Assembly (NCBI GenBank): GCA_934047225.1
Contig: OW203987.1
Location: 8,955,501-9,019,500, forward strand
Source of the DNA: Ypsolopha sequella
Lineage: Eukaryota; Arthropoda; Insecta; Lepidoptera; Ypsolophidae
Reading direction: 5' to 3'
Length of the DNA: 64,000 nucleotides
Under the pieces are notes generated by a model that saw only the letters and a program-made list of their open reading frames with translations, did not search any database and had not been told where the DNA came from. The position numbers and the translations under genes were made by a program. Position 1 is the first letter of the stretch. Every line of letters starts with the position of its first letter. Shown in pieces: positions 1 through 10,360 of the stretch.

Positions 1-194
1 TTGTAATACTGACCATAACTGAATTGTTCTTTATTACAACTATCACTACATATACATCTTTATACTACTTTAGTGAACTACACCCTTAACTCATCTACAA
101 TTTATTCATTTGATTAACATTTCATCCACAATTATTTTCTTTATTATTATATTCTAACAGCATTTTCTAACAAATGGTAGATTGTAATGGCTTA

Positions 195-466
195 TATACA
201 ACGTGTAACAGAAAGGAGTAACCATATTTGAAGAGCTTATTCAGTCAATGGTTTAGAACAACTTTTACTATGGAACAAATCCTGTATATCGAAAAACAAA
301 TTACTCGCTTCATAGGAAAATGCAATGCCGTTCGGCTGAAATGTATGGAAGGGCAGATTTTTTTTTTTACATTTCAGCGTTGACCCCATATAGTAAAAGT
401 TGTTCTATTCCATTGACTGAATAAGCTCTTCAAATATGGTTACACCTTTCTGTTACACGTTGTATA
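195..466. mobile_element. Palindromic MITE, family A, copy 1
   Basis: Foldback element of about 270 bp. The left arm begins ACAACGTGTAACAGAAAGG and continues for about 80 bp; the right arm is its reverse complement and ends CCTTTCTGTTACACGTTGT. The middle is a short T-run and a GTATGGAAGGGCAG segment. Two further copies lie at 57458-57727 and 62335-62602. It has no coding capacity. TA/TATA at both edges would fit a Tc1/mariner-mobilised MITE, but that assignment is inference. Confidence 0.85.
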
Positions 467-639
467 TGTGTAAATGTATGTATTTATAAAAGTATATTTA
501 TTATATTATTTATATTATATTTTTATGTATATTTATGTACTAGTTTATTATAGCGTAAGGAATCCCCCATTAATAAGTCTATGTAGTTTACTCTTATGTT
601 TGATTTCGTGACATTTACACGCTCCTCTTTATTTTTTCT

Positions 640-776
640 ATATTTTATTTTTCACCCAAAGGTTGCCTGGAAGATATTGCTATTAGCAATAAGTGCCGCC
701 TTTGTACACTGTAAAATATTTTAATGTTTTTGTGTAAATGTACATAAAGCGTAATAAATAAAAATAAATAAAATAA
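640..776 (+). mobile_element. LINE 3'-end fragment
   Basis: The stretch GTTGCCTGGAAGATATTGCT, followed by an 'AATAAGTGCCGCCTTTGTAC' block and an A-rich (AATAAA)n-like tail, resembles the 3' UTR of lepidopteran non-LTR retrotransposons. No reverse transcriptase sequence precedes it, so it is a 5'-truncated remnant. Family assignment is from memory of the motif, not a search. Confidence 0.5.
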
Positions 777-1028
777 TTACAATTAGTGTTTTGGATACCT
801 ATTACAAGGTTAAATTAAATTAGTTGGCGAAATTTGAAACATATGTAGAATATGTCAATATAAACGATTTTTTCTTTTAGGATTGTGCAAAATTCTCAAA
901 ATTTGTTTTTACCTTTCATACTATACCAGTCAGCTGATCGCGGCAATTTGTATGAGAGGAAGTGAAAATATTACGAATTTCGCTTAGATCCCATGCAAAC
1001 GGTTGTTCATATAAACTAGTACTACCTA

Positions 1029-2113
1029 AAGTCCCTTTCAATAGAATCCGCTAATAATGTAAACAAACCAATTTAAACACGATTACTGCGTAATCACTTA
1101 CATTTGAATATCAATCCTGATCATATTCACATTTCAAGGAACCATACATTGTTCTTAAAATCATTTCGACACCAAATAACTTCTTTATGATAGTTATTTT
1201 AATTAAAAATAATCGGACGACGAAAATTTCAATAGTTTGTAAAACTGTCATATTAATTTTTTTATCATCGAAGTCTTTTTTGTCTTTGGAAAGTTAGTGT
1301 TGTGACTTCACAAACCTCTCACAAACACCGCTTTTGTACCAACAAAATGAAAATTTGTAATGGCCGCAAACAGCTGATTTAGAGAGCGGGTTTGGCAATT
1401 ATTTCATTTCCTTAGATTTTTTATTCATTGGTGGGTATTGTTCCGAGTTCTGTGCGTTTTTCTGTTTCCTCTAATTATCGACGACTTTGCTTTTTGTATT
1501 TTGGTTTTTGGACATTTTCTTTGCGATTTGCTTGGATTTATTCTTGGAACGACGACTTCTGCGTGAAATCACGGACTTTGTTTTTGCTTACGATTGGATC
1601 TCTTTCTCAAGAAACAAGGTGGTAACAATGTTTATAAACTATTAATTCTTTCAAATCTAATAAAGATGTACACATAATCACTTAGAGATGCTAAGAATAA
1701 ATCCAAGAATAATAATAAAGTGAAAAATTATTACGTGGTGTTTTTAGGTTATAATGAGTGAGCCGTAACATCAGGGTCGAAGACTCCTCCGCCTGCCAAA
1801 AAACGAAAAATTCATCTGACCACAAGGGAAAAAAATTCTAGTGAATATTTATAATTATTTAGAAAAATCCTCTCGTACATACCCATCCAAAATGGAGTTA
1901 TATAAAATTACTTTAGAAATTATGGAGGTGTCTCAGTATGTTGTAAGAGATACCATGAAGCATTATTTAGAAACTCAAAAAATACCACACCAAAATACCA
2001 CTTTAACATCAGTATAGGTACAACCAAATCTTTGGGTACAACACCATAATCATAGAGAACTGTCAAATAATTATCTTGTTTACATTATTGGCGGATTCTA
2101 TTGAAAGGGACTA
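1029..2113 (+). mobile_element. Tc1/mariner-like TIR element with eroded transposase
   Basis: Terminal inverted repeats of about 37 bp (1030-1066 and 2076-2112, one mismatch: AGTCCCTTTCAATAGAATCC...) bound a 1.08-kb unit and are flanked by TA on both sides, as in the IS630/Tc1/mariner superfamily. Inside, about 1838-2010 in one + frame reads like a helix-turn-helix N-terminus of a transposase (residues such as YNYLEKSSRTYPSKMELYK). Stop codons and frame breaks surround it. The catalytic domain was not found. Non-autonomous and decayed. Confidence 0.6.
1838..2010 (+). pseudogene. Transposase N-terminal remnant (HTH-like)
   Basis: One + frame gives about 50 residues of a charged, helix-rich segment ending near HYLETQKIPHQN. 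It resembles the DNA-binding start of insect TA-specific transposases and lies inside the 1029-2113 TIR element. No DDE/D triad can be seen, and the upstream frame contains stops. Alternative: chance open frame. Confidence 0.35.
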
Positions 2114-2167
2114 TACATATGTTTTGACTTTTGCCAACTAATATTATTTAACCTTATATAATAGAGA

Positions 2168-2336
2168 CCAGTGGGTCTACCGCGTAATTCTCATTTTCAT
2201 CAACATCAACTTGAGATTGAAATTTGACGTGAGTGCGACGACGCCCGCCTAACATGCGATCTCTTTTGCACGCGTTGAATTTCGCATGCATTTGCTTGAA
2301 CTTGATACAAATGAGAATTACGCGGTAGAGCCCCTG
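2168..2336 (+). mobile_element. CGCGGTAGA MITE, family B, copy 1
   Basis: A 169-bp unit with imperfect terminal inverted repeats: GGGTCTACCGCGTAATTCTC at one end and GAGAATTACGCGGTAGAGCC at the other. Closely related copies lie at 4570-4738 (same orientation) and 21093-21258 (opposite). Short open frames inside copies 2 and 3 translate alike only because the copies are related; I do not treat them as genes. Confidence 0.85.
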
Positions 2337-2473
2337 ATATCTTTGGGGTCATCTATAAATTACGTCACACGTTATGAAGGAGGGAGAGGTTCAACAAAGT
2401 GTGACATCGTGTGAAAGGGGGACGATGTTGTAGAAGTTCTGTGGTCGTTAGCTTCGTGACGTCACATGTTTAA

Positions 2474-2885
2474 CCCTTAATGCATCCTGTTGCCAAATGG
2501 CAACATATCATTTATTTTTTATTTTTCTTGTGTAACTGTTTTTTTCTTACGTATATTTTTCTTCCTGCAAGACTATTGTAATAATTACGGAATAAAATAA
2601 AAATATGTAAAATTTAGTTTTATTTGCTTTTTTTTTTAATGTATCCAAACATAATTTTGCAGTTGTAAAAAAAATGGTACCAATCTGAAAATAAAAAATA
2701 AAAATAAAAAATAAAATGAATAAAATATACTAATTTGAAAAAAAAATGTGTCTTTTTGATTTTATACCATTTAACCCCTTAAAAACGAAAAAAAAATATT
2801 TTTTTTCTTTTTCCCATAGTTCTGGACCACTTCTCTATCATATATCCCACTTTCATTTAAAAAGAAAAAATCATGCATTTAAGGG
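2474..2885. mobile_element. piggyBac-like MITE
   Basis: Ends are CCCTTAATGCAT... and ...ATGCATTTAAGGG, each flanked by TTAA (2470-2473 and 2886-2889). TTAA target sites and CCC-starting ends are hallmarks of piggyBac elements. The 412-bp interior is AT-rich and non-coding, with a subterminal palindrome GTTGCCAAATGGCAAC near the left end. The terminal match is short, so the call is moderate. Confidence 0.55.
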
Positions 2886-2919
2886 TTAAATTTAAGTATT
2901 CTAACTCTAAACTTCAACT

Positions 2920-3142
2920 TCTTGAATTAAAACACTTGTACTTGTAGTTTCACTTTATTTATGTTAACTCCCAACCGGTTTCGGATTTTACTCCATTTTC
3001 AAGGGAAGATCTTAATTAAAATATTTTACATGACTCCAGGTACTAGCTCTGAGCAACGTAAACAATAAGTGAAACTACAAGTACAAGTGTTTTAATTCAA
3101 GATGTGTTTCACCAAGTGCCGACAATCGCAAGTATAAATTTT
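2920..3142 (-). mobile_element. Hairpin retroelement with 14-bp TSD, copy 1
   Basis: Bounded by exact 14-bp duplications TCTAAACTTCAACT (2906-2919 and 3143-3156). One end is a long hairpin: arms 2920-2953 and about 3067-3103 are near-perfect complements. The other end is an unpaired tag, GTTTCACCAAGTGCCG then AATCGCAAG. The loop holds AACCGGTTTCGG (2973-2984). A second member at 8751-8941 has the same layout. The long, variable duplication indicates target-primed insertion, not cut-and-paste. No ORF. Confidence 0.65.
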
Positions 3143-3156
3143 TCTAAACTTCAACT

Positions 3157-3838
3157 CTAAAGATTTCCTAAAATGTCTCTTTCTTAAATGTTTGATTTAT
3201 TGTTAATTTTATGAAAAAAGTTTTTAATAGAAATATATAAATTATTTTCGAAATGCTGTTATAATTTTATAATTTCTGAATAAAAACTGTAAAATATGTA
3301 ACACCATGGGAAAGGGGAGTTACACACATCCCTTTAGAAGGAAAACTTATAGTTAAATTAAAACTAAAAAACACGCTTTTTCCTGAAAATATACAATCGT
3401 TTAATTTGCACTTGTCTTTCCTTAATATTCAATGACCATGCCAAAAAACTGGAATCGGAGTCCAGTTTGGAATCGGTGCAAATTTTGTCTTTGATTCTGT
3501 TGCTAAAAAATACGACAGTGCCATCTAGGAATCTTACTTAACACTAAGTTTGACATAAGGAAAAACGCTTATTCAATTGAATTCAAAATCCTTTTTTACA
3601 CACAAGAATAAAACGTATTACAAGTATCAGTAATCTTACAGTTTAAGCAAAAGGCGAGCTTATCTGTGAAAATATTTCTACAAGCAAACCCTTGGTGATA
3701 GCAGTGAGTATTTCATAAGTGCACACAAAGACAAAAAACTGTAACAATCCATGTTTTAAAAAAATAAAAACAATTAAATACTAGTCTACGTAAATTAACT
3801 GTATACATATCTAATACAATAAATAAATACTTATAAAA
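3157..3838. other. Unassigned AT-rich sequence
   Basis: No convincing ORF, TIR pair or RNA gene found on either strand. It lies between the hairpin element and a GGGTTCCG repeat. Confidence 0.4.
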
Positions 3839-4128
3839 AACCGGCCAAGTGCGAGTCGGACTCGCGCACGAAGGGTTCCGTACCATTATCTATAAAAACG
3901 GCAAAAAAAACATATCTGTAGTATGGGAGCCCTCTTAAATATTTATTTTATTCTGCTTTTTAGTATAATGTTGTTATAGCGGCAACAGAAATACATCATC
4001 TGTGAAAATTTCATCTGTTCAATCACGCTTCATGAGATACAGCCTGGTGACAGACGGACAGACGGACGGACTGCAGAGTCCTAGTAATAGGGTCTCGTTG
4101 GTTACCCATTGGGTACGGAACCCAAAAA
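3839..4128 (+). repeat. Lepidopteran GGGTTCCG repeat, copy 1 (compact)
   Basis: Starts AACCGGCCAAGTGCGAGTCG and ends with GGGTACGGAACCC. In between is the usual GACAGACGGACAGACGG block. I recognise it as a very common lepidopteran interspersed repeat; the class is uncertain. At 290 bp this is the shortest complete copy here; others are at 19633-20351, 21545-22320 and 33437-34230, with partial ones at 22948-22994 and 25455-25595. Confidence 0.75.
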
Positions 4129-4569
4129 AATAAAGAAAAATTTATATACACACTAAAAATTATTAAAAAATAATAAATATTATTACAAAACAAAATTTAT
4201 ACCACCTATATTTGTATTGTATTCACAAATTAATTCTTGCACAGCGCTTATACCTGTGGCTGGTTAAAGAAGCCTTAGTAGGCCTACACACCTGCACAGT
4301 TACAAATAGGCTATACAACACTGACCTTCATAAATTAAAGTCATTGACCCCAATTTCCGAAGGCTGTATAGCCGAGGTTTAATGTTCCATTAAATTTAAA
4401 GGAGTGTTTCGTTTTCTAGCCCGAGAGAAAAAGCTAACGCCATTTTGGAAAACTAATCGAACGGCAAATGGCCCCAACGCCATCTTCCATCTTTAAGACG
4501 AGGCTTCCTAAATTTCAATAGTTTTGCATAAATATGCTGAGCCAACTATATACCTGATCCGAAAAAAGG

Positions 4570-4738
4570 CCAGTGGGTCTACCGCGTAATTCTCATTTAC
4601 ATCAACATCAAGTTGAGATTGAAATTTGACGTGCGTATGACGACGCCCGCCTAACATGCCATCTCTTTTGCACGCGTTGAATTTCGCATGCATTTGCTTG
4701 AAGTTGATACAAATGAGAATTACGCGGTAGAGCCCCTG
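4570..4738 (+). mobile_element. CGCGGTAGA MITE, family B, copy 2
   Basis: Near-identical to 2168-2336 in length, ends and orientation, from CCAGTGGGTCTACCGCG to GCGGTAGAGCCCCTG. Only scattered substitutions distinguish the two, so both are fairly young. A 61-codon open frame on the - strand runs through it and is not considered a gene. Confidence 0.85.
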
Positions 4739-4836
4739 CTTATAAAGAGGGCTTTACAAAGTAACCAATCCAAGGGTTACTAACCTAATGTACACAAACA
4801 GAAATGCTATTTCCAAATACGCCAAAGCAGATATTT

Positions 4837-4994
4837 GTGTCGATTCGGCGCAACACGATTTTACTATTTGACAGAACTAAACTTAATTTAAGCCTTCTGT
4901 CTTTTTCTTTCCGTATCGAAATAACAAAGACAGAACGCTTAAATTAAGGTTAGTCCTGTCAAATTAGTTAAGTTGTGTTTAGCCGAATCGACAC
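4837..4994. mobile_element. Small hairpin MITE
   Basis: Inverted arms of about 70 bp starting GTGTCGATTCGGC (4837) and ending GCCGAATCGACAC (4994). Inner arm blocks TTAATTTAAGC and GCTTAAATTAA are also complementary. It is 158 bp and non-coding. No second copy seen in the window. Confidence 0.6.
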
Positions 4995-6568
4995 CATTGG
5001 TATTTTCTCCGGGCTTAACACCTTCAAATCCTCTGTCAGTAAATACTTAGCCAAAGAAACTACACGCACAAATAAACACAAAGTATTAAATAAGTAGTTA
5101 CTAACCCTGTTATTTATAAAAATTCTTCGCACAGAATTGTTAACCTAGTTTTAATTTCATATTACGAAGTATACGAGTAGTAAATGCTCCTTTTAGTATA
5201 AGAATTTTTCATAATTGTCTTAAGAGGCTATGCGAATTTTATTTTTGTCACTGTCACTCCAAGCGAAAAATCGCGCAGTGTGAGAGGGGCGGATTCAGGG
5301 CAAAAGGGAAAAAAGTTGGTTTTAAATTTATATTAAAAAAACTAAAATAGCTAGCAAAATTTCAAATATCAAATCTCTAGATATTGTTGAAACACACCTA
5401 ATAAAATATGTTTGAGTTCTGTATATGGTTCCTATTCGTCAAACTAGGAGAAAAAGTGTGTTTGAAGACCTCATTTCAACAATTATTTCTATCGAGGAAA
5501 ATTTATCTAAACATGTTTTCCAATTTCAAAACCCTAAATTATATAGTCAAAATGCATATATCAGAAATTTATTAAAATTTTCAGAGTATTTCATGAAATA
5601 CACAGAAAAGAAACACCCGTATTTTTTTCGCATATCGCCTTAACTGGTGCATTATGTGGATGCCTTTAATTAAGAAAACAAATAGCTATATAACTTTTAT
5701 TCCATTTAAGTAAGTTTATTGTATTTCTTGTTGGTGTTCCTAAATAAATAGATAAATGAACAGTCGCAGTTGCAGAAGAGAAAGTACGAGTATGTCCTAA
5801 GTAGTTAGAGTTGTCTTTGTTCTATCAGCCGTGGACTTTGCAGTGGAAAGGTCTTTTGTCTCGATTGAAACTAGAGACTCCTCCACCAGTGTTAAAAGTC
5901 ACTCTTAACTGGGTTAAAAGTTATTGTTTGATACATTAGATCGCTTTTCTTGCTTTTATCGATCAAGCTTGTAGTAAACTTGATAGATAATAGTTTCCTG
6001 GCAAGCAGTTTAAAACAGTTTTATAAACCCAGTATAGCTTTTGCCCGCGGCTTTGTCCACGCGGGTTTCGCATGTAAATTCGAATCAGATTTTCCCACAG
6101 ATTTTTAACATCCCGTCAGGTAAAACGATTATTCTTACAAAAAAACAATTACGCCCTTTTAGGGTTGGTTTTTCGAAAAATCTTTTCTTGATGCACCTCT
6201 AACCCTAAAACAGTTATATGTTTGATTATTTATTCATTCAATTGATGACGGCCCCATACCGTTTGCCGCAATATATCGAGTAAAAGCCTCTTTTTATTGT
6301 TTTAATATTAATAAACAAACCAAAGAAATAAATAAAGCTTAAAATAGCAAAGTATAATATATTTATTAAAATTATTTTATTTTATAATTATTTTAAATTA
6401 TTAAAATGATATTCGACTGACGAGGACCCCAAGTGGGTCAAAATATATATCGAAAATTTTCTTTTTTATTTAATTTCTACCATAATATTCGTAAGAATAT
6501 GTATATATAAAACGGTAAAAAATCTTTTATTAAGTAAAAATATTTAGTATCATATTAAAATTATTTAT
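4995..6568. other. Mostly unassigned; small repeat pieces
   Basis: The 72-codon open frame at 5425-5643 (+) has no recognisable domain. Around 6036-6115, 'TTTGCCCGCGGCTTTGTCC' then 'GCGGGTTTCGC' resembles a decayed end of an RTE-type repeat. 6296-6370 (TGTTTTAATATTAATAA... AAGAAATAAATAAAGCTTA) recurs at 31695-31780, so it is part of an interspersed repeat. Nothing else supported. Confidence 0.4.
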
Positions 6569-6747
6569 AGCACACTGTGCGTAAAATGACCGCTTTACGC
6601 ACGCTGCGTACTTGTGCTATAAAAAATTATACGAAACTCGTGCGAGAAACTTTTTCTCGACTCGTGTTATTGCAGCACTCGCCTCCGGCTCGTGGCGCAA
6701 ACACACACTCGTCAGAAAACGTTTCATCGCTCTCGTATCGTAATGTA
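6569..6747 (+). repeat. Repeat family C, copy 1
   Basis: Non-coding block from TAGCACACTGTGCGTAAAATG through GCAGCACTCGCC to the 'TCTCGTATCGTAATGTAC' motif. An inverted copy lies at 62783-62988. The interior alternates short complementary C/G-rich stretches (TTTACGCACGCTGCG). It probably belongs to a non-autonomous element whose full boundaries I cannot set. Confidence 0.65.
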
Positions 6748-7409
6748 CTATTATTTTCAAAAGTTTTACGCCATTTTTCTCGTTAATAGTAGCTAACACA
6801 CAGAGAATACGATTTTTCTTGCAAAATTATTCACTCCGTTTCACTATACTAGGGTATTATTTTTGAAAAATGCTGTTTTACGTGCTTTGTAAATTATTAT
6901 TTGTTAGTTTTTCTACCGACAGGTCGATCAGTATTTGTAATGAGCTCGTCTCCTACACGAAATTTTTTATGAAAATTAATTGCGTTTAAAAAGCTAAAAA
7001 CAGTAGTAAAATTATTTTTTAGATATCTCGAAAAATTTGAAAAATATTGGCAATCAAAGACGGCATGTCTCGTGACATCATCTGACACGATTTCATACTA
7101 CGTGATAAACATCGCTAACTTCGCTAATAATAGGAATTTTTCAAAAATCCAACAAGTTTTTTGCTTTGCTACGGCCATGGCTTAAGTTATTTTTGACTAC
7201 AGGAGACGTGTCCATTGACACACGCAGGGAAGACTATTTTCGATGCAAACTTTTGCACCCTATTTCACCTCCATAAGGGTTCAATTTTGAACAATAATCA
7301 GGGGTGCCTGATTGTGTGGACATTTATTATCTACTAGGTTTATTTTCGGTCTTCGTAAGTTTGACCACATTTCTGATTTTAGGTTACAACTTCAGTAGCT
7401 CGTATTCTC

Positions 7410-7597
7410 TCTCTTCTTTATTTTGTACTGTTTAATCCTTCAATTTTATCGTATCTCAAAGATTGCTTTTAATTCCTGTACTCTACTCATGACCGCTCTC
7501 TACCACTCTCTACGGTCCTCTGAAAGTTTGCTTTTAGCAACTCCATCTCACATTCCTAATATTTTTGGTAATTTTTTTGCTCAGCTGTCAGATTGTG
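7410..7597 (+). pseudogene. LINE ORF2 C-terminal remnant
   Basis: One + frame gives a tail like '...IFGNFF...' followed, with a frameshift, by LWNSL. That matches the 'F...VRLWNEL' ending of CR1/jockey-type reverse transcriptases, as in the intact ORF at 15888-17762. Stops interrupt it. The TIR element beginning at about 7597 cuts it off. Confidence 0.4.
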
Positions 7598-8402
7598 GAA
7601 TTCCCTCAGACCAATAAACCAATAGACAAAATCTAATTAAGCAGAAACCTAGAATGGTAAAGCTATGCTACTTTCACATATACAACTCTCCGTATGAAAA
7701 AACAAGATGGCGTATTTTTATCAGTACGTTTCTAACTCCAGCTAATAGCAACAAACCATCGTTTACGAATGTCTTAATTTTTGGGGAACCTTAAGTTGAA
7801 TAAATAAGCTGAATCAATACTTCATACTAGCACAAAATCAGTAAAATTACCGACAACTGTTTTGACTTCACTAATAACCTCAAAACGGATTTAATTATTT
7901 TAATGATTTTAGGATTTACTTTTATTCTAAAAGCTATATTTACGTTACTATATGAAAACGACACGTCGTAAAATGCGGTATTTCTTGATGGAATTCCATT
8001 TTATGGTTCATTTACTCGGAAAACATCACTTTTTACTCACTTGTGAAAACTGATATTGCTGTTCGAATTTTCTTTATTCCCCGAATGGGATCTGCAACCA
8101 CGCACGTAGCAGGACATTGTCCTCGTATCTTCAACCCTTTTTCATACGATAATTCGCAGCAAAACACAACTTAAATAAAAATTTTGTTTAAAAATCTTCC
8201 GACTTACTTCCTAACATAAACACAAGCTATAACGCGACCAAATTACAAAGGATTGCCAATGTTGTCACTTAAGAAAAGTAACAGTACATTATAATTTGGT
8301 GACTTGGACAGGAGTCATTAGGAGTCGAAATGAAGTTTTGGGTAGTACGTTTTGACGGCACCAAGACTTTGTCTATTGGTTTATTGGTCTGAGGGAATTC
8401 CA
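7597..8402. mobile_element. TIR element, about 0.8 kb, non-coding
   Basis: Inverted ends of about 34 bp: GGAATTCCCTCAGACCAATA at the left and TATTGGTCTGAGGGAATTCC at the right, extending inward through AACCAATAGACAAA. The outermost 8 bases are palindromic, so the exact boundary and target duplication cannot be fixed. The interior has no transposase-like ORF. Confidence 0.65.
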
Positions 8403-8750
8403 ATTTCTTTTATTCTAGGCCGGCCGCATGTCAGTCTGAAGCATAAAATACCTGTCAATGGAATGCCTGTCAAGTACTTTTTCATTTTGACAAACATGGC
8501 TAAAGCAGCAATGACGTAAGAATGTTGAGTATTTTCGTTGAGAATAATAAAATAATATTAAGTACATCGTCACGACATGAATCCCCGAAGGGGGTGTCAG
8601 AGATATTTCTGAGTAACATTGAAATGCAAGTCACGGTTTACACGTTTCCCAACGATTATTATATCCCAGCGTGATGGGTCACCACACCACATACAAATTG
8701 GACCTACAGCTGAACGTGCCTTCTGACCGAAAAATGACTATCTCTTCTAT

Positions 8751-8941
8751 TTACGATTGCGGCACTTGGTGAAACTGGGATAACAACATGATGAATAAAC
8801 ACACTTGCACTCGTTTCACATTGCACGGAATAACATCTAATCAGTCTAAACCCTTGATGATTATTTAAAACCGAAACCGGTCGGGTTAAATAAGCTAATA
8901 AACTGTGAAACGAGTGCAAATGTGTTTACTCATCATGTTGT
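8751..8941 (+). mobile_element. Hairpin retroelement with 12-bp TSD, copy 2
   Basis: Flanked by exact 12-bp duplications TATCTCTTCTAT (8739-8750 and 8942-8953). It begins with the tag TTACGATTGCGGCACTTGG, then a hairpin whose arms are about 8781-8821 and 8902-8941. The loop contains CTTGATGA (8852-8859) and CCGAAACCGG. The arm sequence differs from copy 1 yet stays self-complementary. No ORF. Confidence 0.65.
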
Positions 8942-9083
8942 TATCTCTTCTATGCTTCCGACGCACCCAAATCGCACACAAATATGCCCCAATTGATTTC
9001 AACTTGCTACCGAGTATTAGAACCACTAGACTACAGAGGCGGTCTAATATTAGGCAATAATATTCTGCAATTCAGCGGCGCAA

Positions 9084-9400
9084 TGGCGCGCAGCGTTAGC
9101 TCAGGCAGTAGAACGTTAGCCTCTCAGTTTTGAGACCCGGGTTCGATCCCCGGTCGGGCATCCACCAATGAGTTTTTCGGAATTTATATGCATAATATTT
9201 GTATTTACTTACCACTTTCTCAACGGTGAAGGAAAACATTGTGAGGAAACCTGTATGCCCTAAAAAGCGTGTATTTGTGCCCGAAAAACAGCGATAGGGC
9301 TCACCACCCATGACTTTGGGACGTAATAATCGTCATGAAACGCGGGTGTACCTGTACCGAATGAGAACTGTGACTGGCATTTCTTTCACAGCTCATATTC
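9084..9400 (+). mobile_element. tRNA-derived SINE
   Basis: The head has RNA polymerase III box A (TTAGCTCAGGCAGTAG) and box B (GGTTCGATCCC) at tRNA spacing, but its ends cannot pair as an acceptor stem. It is therefore a SINE head and not a tRNA gene. The body includes GGAAAACATTGTGAGGAAAC, a motif common in lepidopteran SINEs. The 3' limit is uncertain because it merges with the right end of the surrounding TIR element. Confidence 0.75.
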
Positions 9401-9444
9401 GGGAACACTTCTGGCATCCCCTCGGGGATTCATGTCGTGACGAT

Positions 9445-10150
9445 ATATTGATTTTTATTTATTTTCAATGCATGTGCTCGTAAAGGCCCACTTTTTATGC
9501 ATCAAAACCGAACAAAAAGTCGATTATTTTGCCCTAGGGCTTTATTATTATATATTTTTTTAATTTATTTACAATGGTTGGCTAACCTGCAGCCTTTCCT
9601 GTGTACCATAAATGTCATATTTTTTTTCCACTGTTTAACGGCTCTGGATACAGCCCCTTTGAGCCAAATATAATTTAAAGTTCACAAAATTATATTTGTT
9701 TTATTTCCTCACACTATGCATTGAAAAACGTAGTATGATACACGGGCGTAAGAGCAATAAATTACTCGGTTACGTTTAAAACACTCGCTACGCTCGTGTT
9801 TTAAATCATCCTCGTAAACTACTATTATTCTACAATTCACACTCTGTACGTGTACATTCTTGCAACAGATATCGGTTTACATACCTATCACATAACTGAT
9901 TGTATAGAATATGAAATGAGAAAATAATGAATATCGAAATATGGAACCCTTTTATCCCAATTTTATCCTGACTACACATTACTGTTTTGCTAGCTTTTGG
10001 AAAACTCTGCATAATTGTGTTTACATTAAACGAAGCACGTCTACATCAGCTTCCCAGGGCACTTTTATACGTACTCGTGTTATACTCGTCGTATCGTATG
10101 TATATGTGTTTGTGGAATCGACTCACTAAAATCTTCTTGTGTGACAAACA
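9445..10150. other. Unassigned sequence
   Basis: Short overlapping open frames (60-66 codons) have no recognisable domain. Around 9760-9815 there is a small inverted repeat, AAAACACTCGCTACGCTCGTGTTTT. Nothing else supported. Confidence 0.35.
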
Positions 10151-10151
10151 G

Positions 10152-10360
10152 GCAGGGCCGGTTTTAGGGGAGGGCAACAGGGGCTAAAGCCTGAGGCCCC
10201 ATTCCAATTGGAAGGACGGGCGCGAACAGAGGCGAATACAAATTCACACGCCGCACCCTCTCCTTCGCTGTGAATGTGTTTGCGCGATTTCAGACTAACT
10301 GGAACAGTTTTATATTGCCGCGCCTGCGCTTTTACGATGGGTGAGCGCTAAAGGGCCTCT
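10152..10360 (+). mobile_element. hAT-like terminal fragment
   Basis: CAGGGCCGGTTTTAGGGGAG resembles the 'CAGGGCCGGATTTAG' termini of hAT-type elements; a related end pair is seen at 31917/32939. The opposite terminus was not found, so this is a fragment. A GC-rich stretch with 'CGCGCCTGCGC' follows. Confidence 0.35.

Larger units (their letters stand above)
8566..9444. mobile_element. Composite TIR element holding a SINE and a hairpin element
   Basis: Inverted ends ATCGTCACGACATGAATCCC (left) and GGGATTCATGTCGTGACGAT (right) bound 879 bp. Nested in it are the hairpin retroelement at 8751-8941 and a tRNA-derived SINE from about 9084. CGTCACG plus 'CCCCGAAGGGG'-type ends are common in lepidopteran MITEs. 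No ORF of its own. Confidence 0.65.

Noticed and set aside
4508..4693. Small protein conserved between 4508-4693 (-) and 21087-21332 (+)
   Set aside because: The similarity comes from copies of the non-coding family B MITE; frames have different ends and no coding signature.
6577..6799. Protein shared by 6577-6786 (+) and 62646-62858 (-)
   Set aside because: The shared residues lie entirely within repeat family C, which varies by indels not in multiples of three.
9084..9165. A tRNA gene (boxes A and B, anticodon-like loop)
   Set aside because: The 5' and 3' ends cannot pair as an acceptor stem and the sequence continues into a SINE body; treated as a SINE head.
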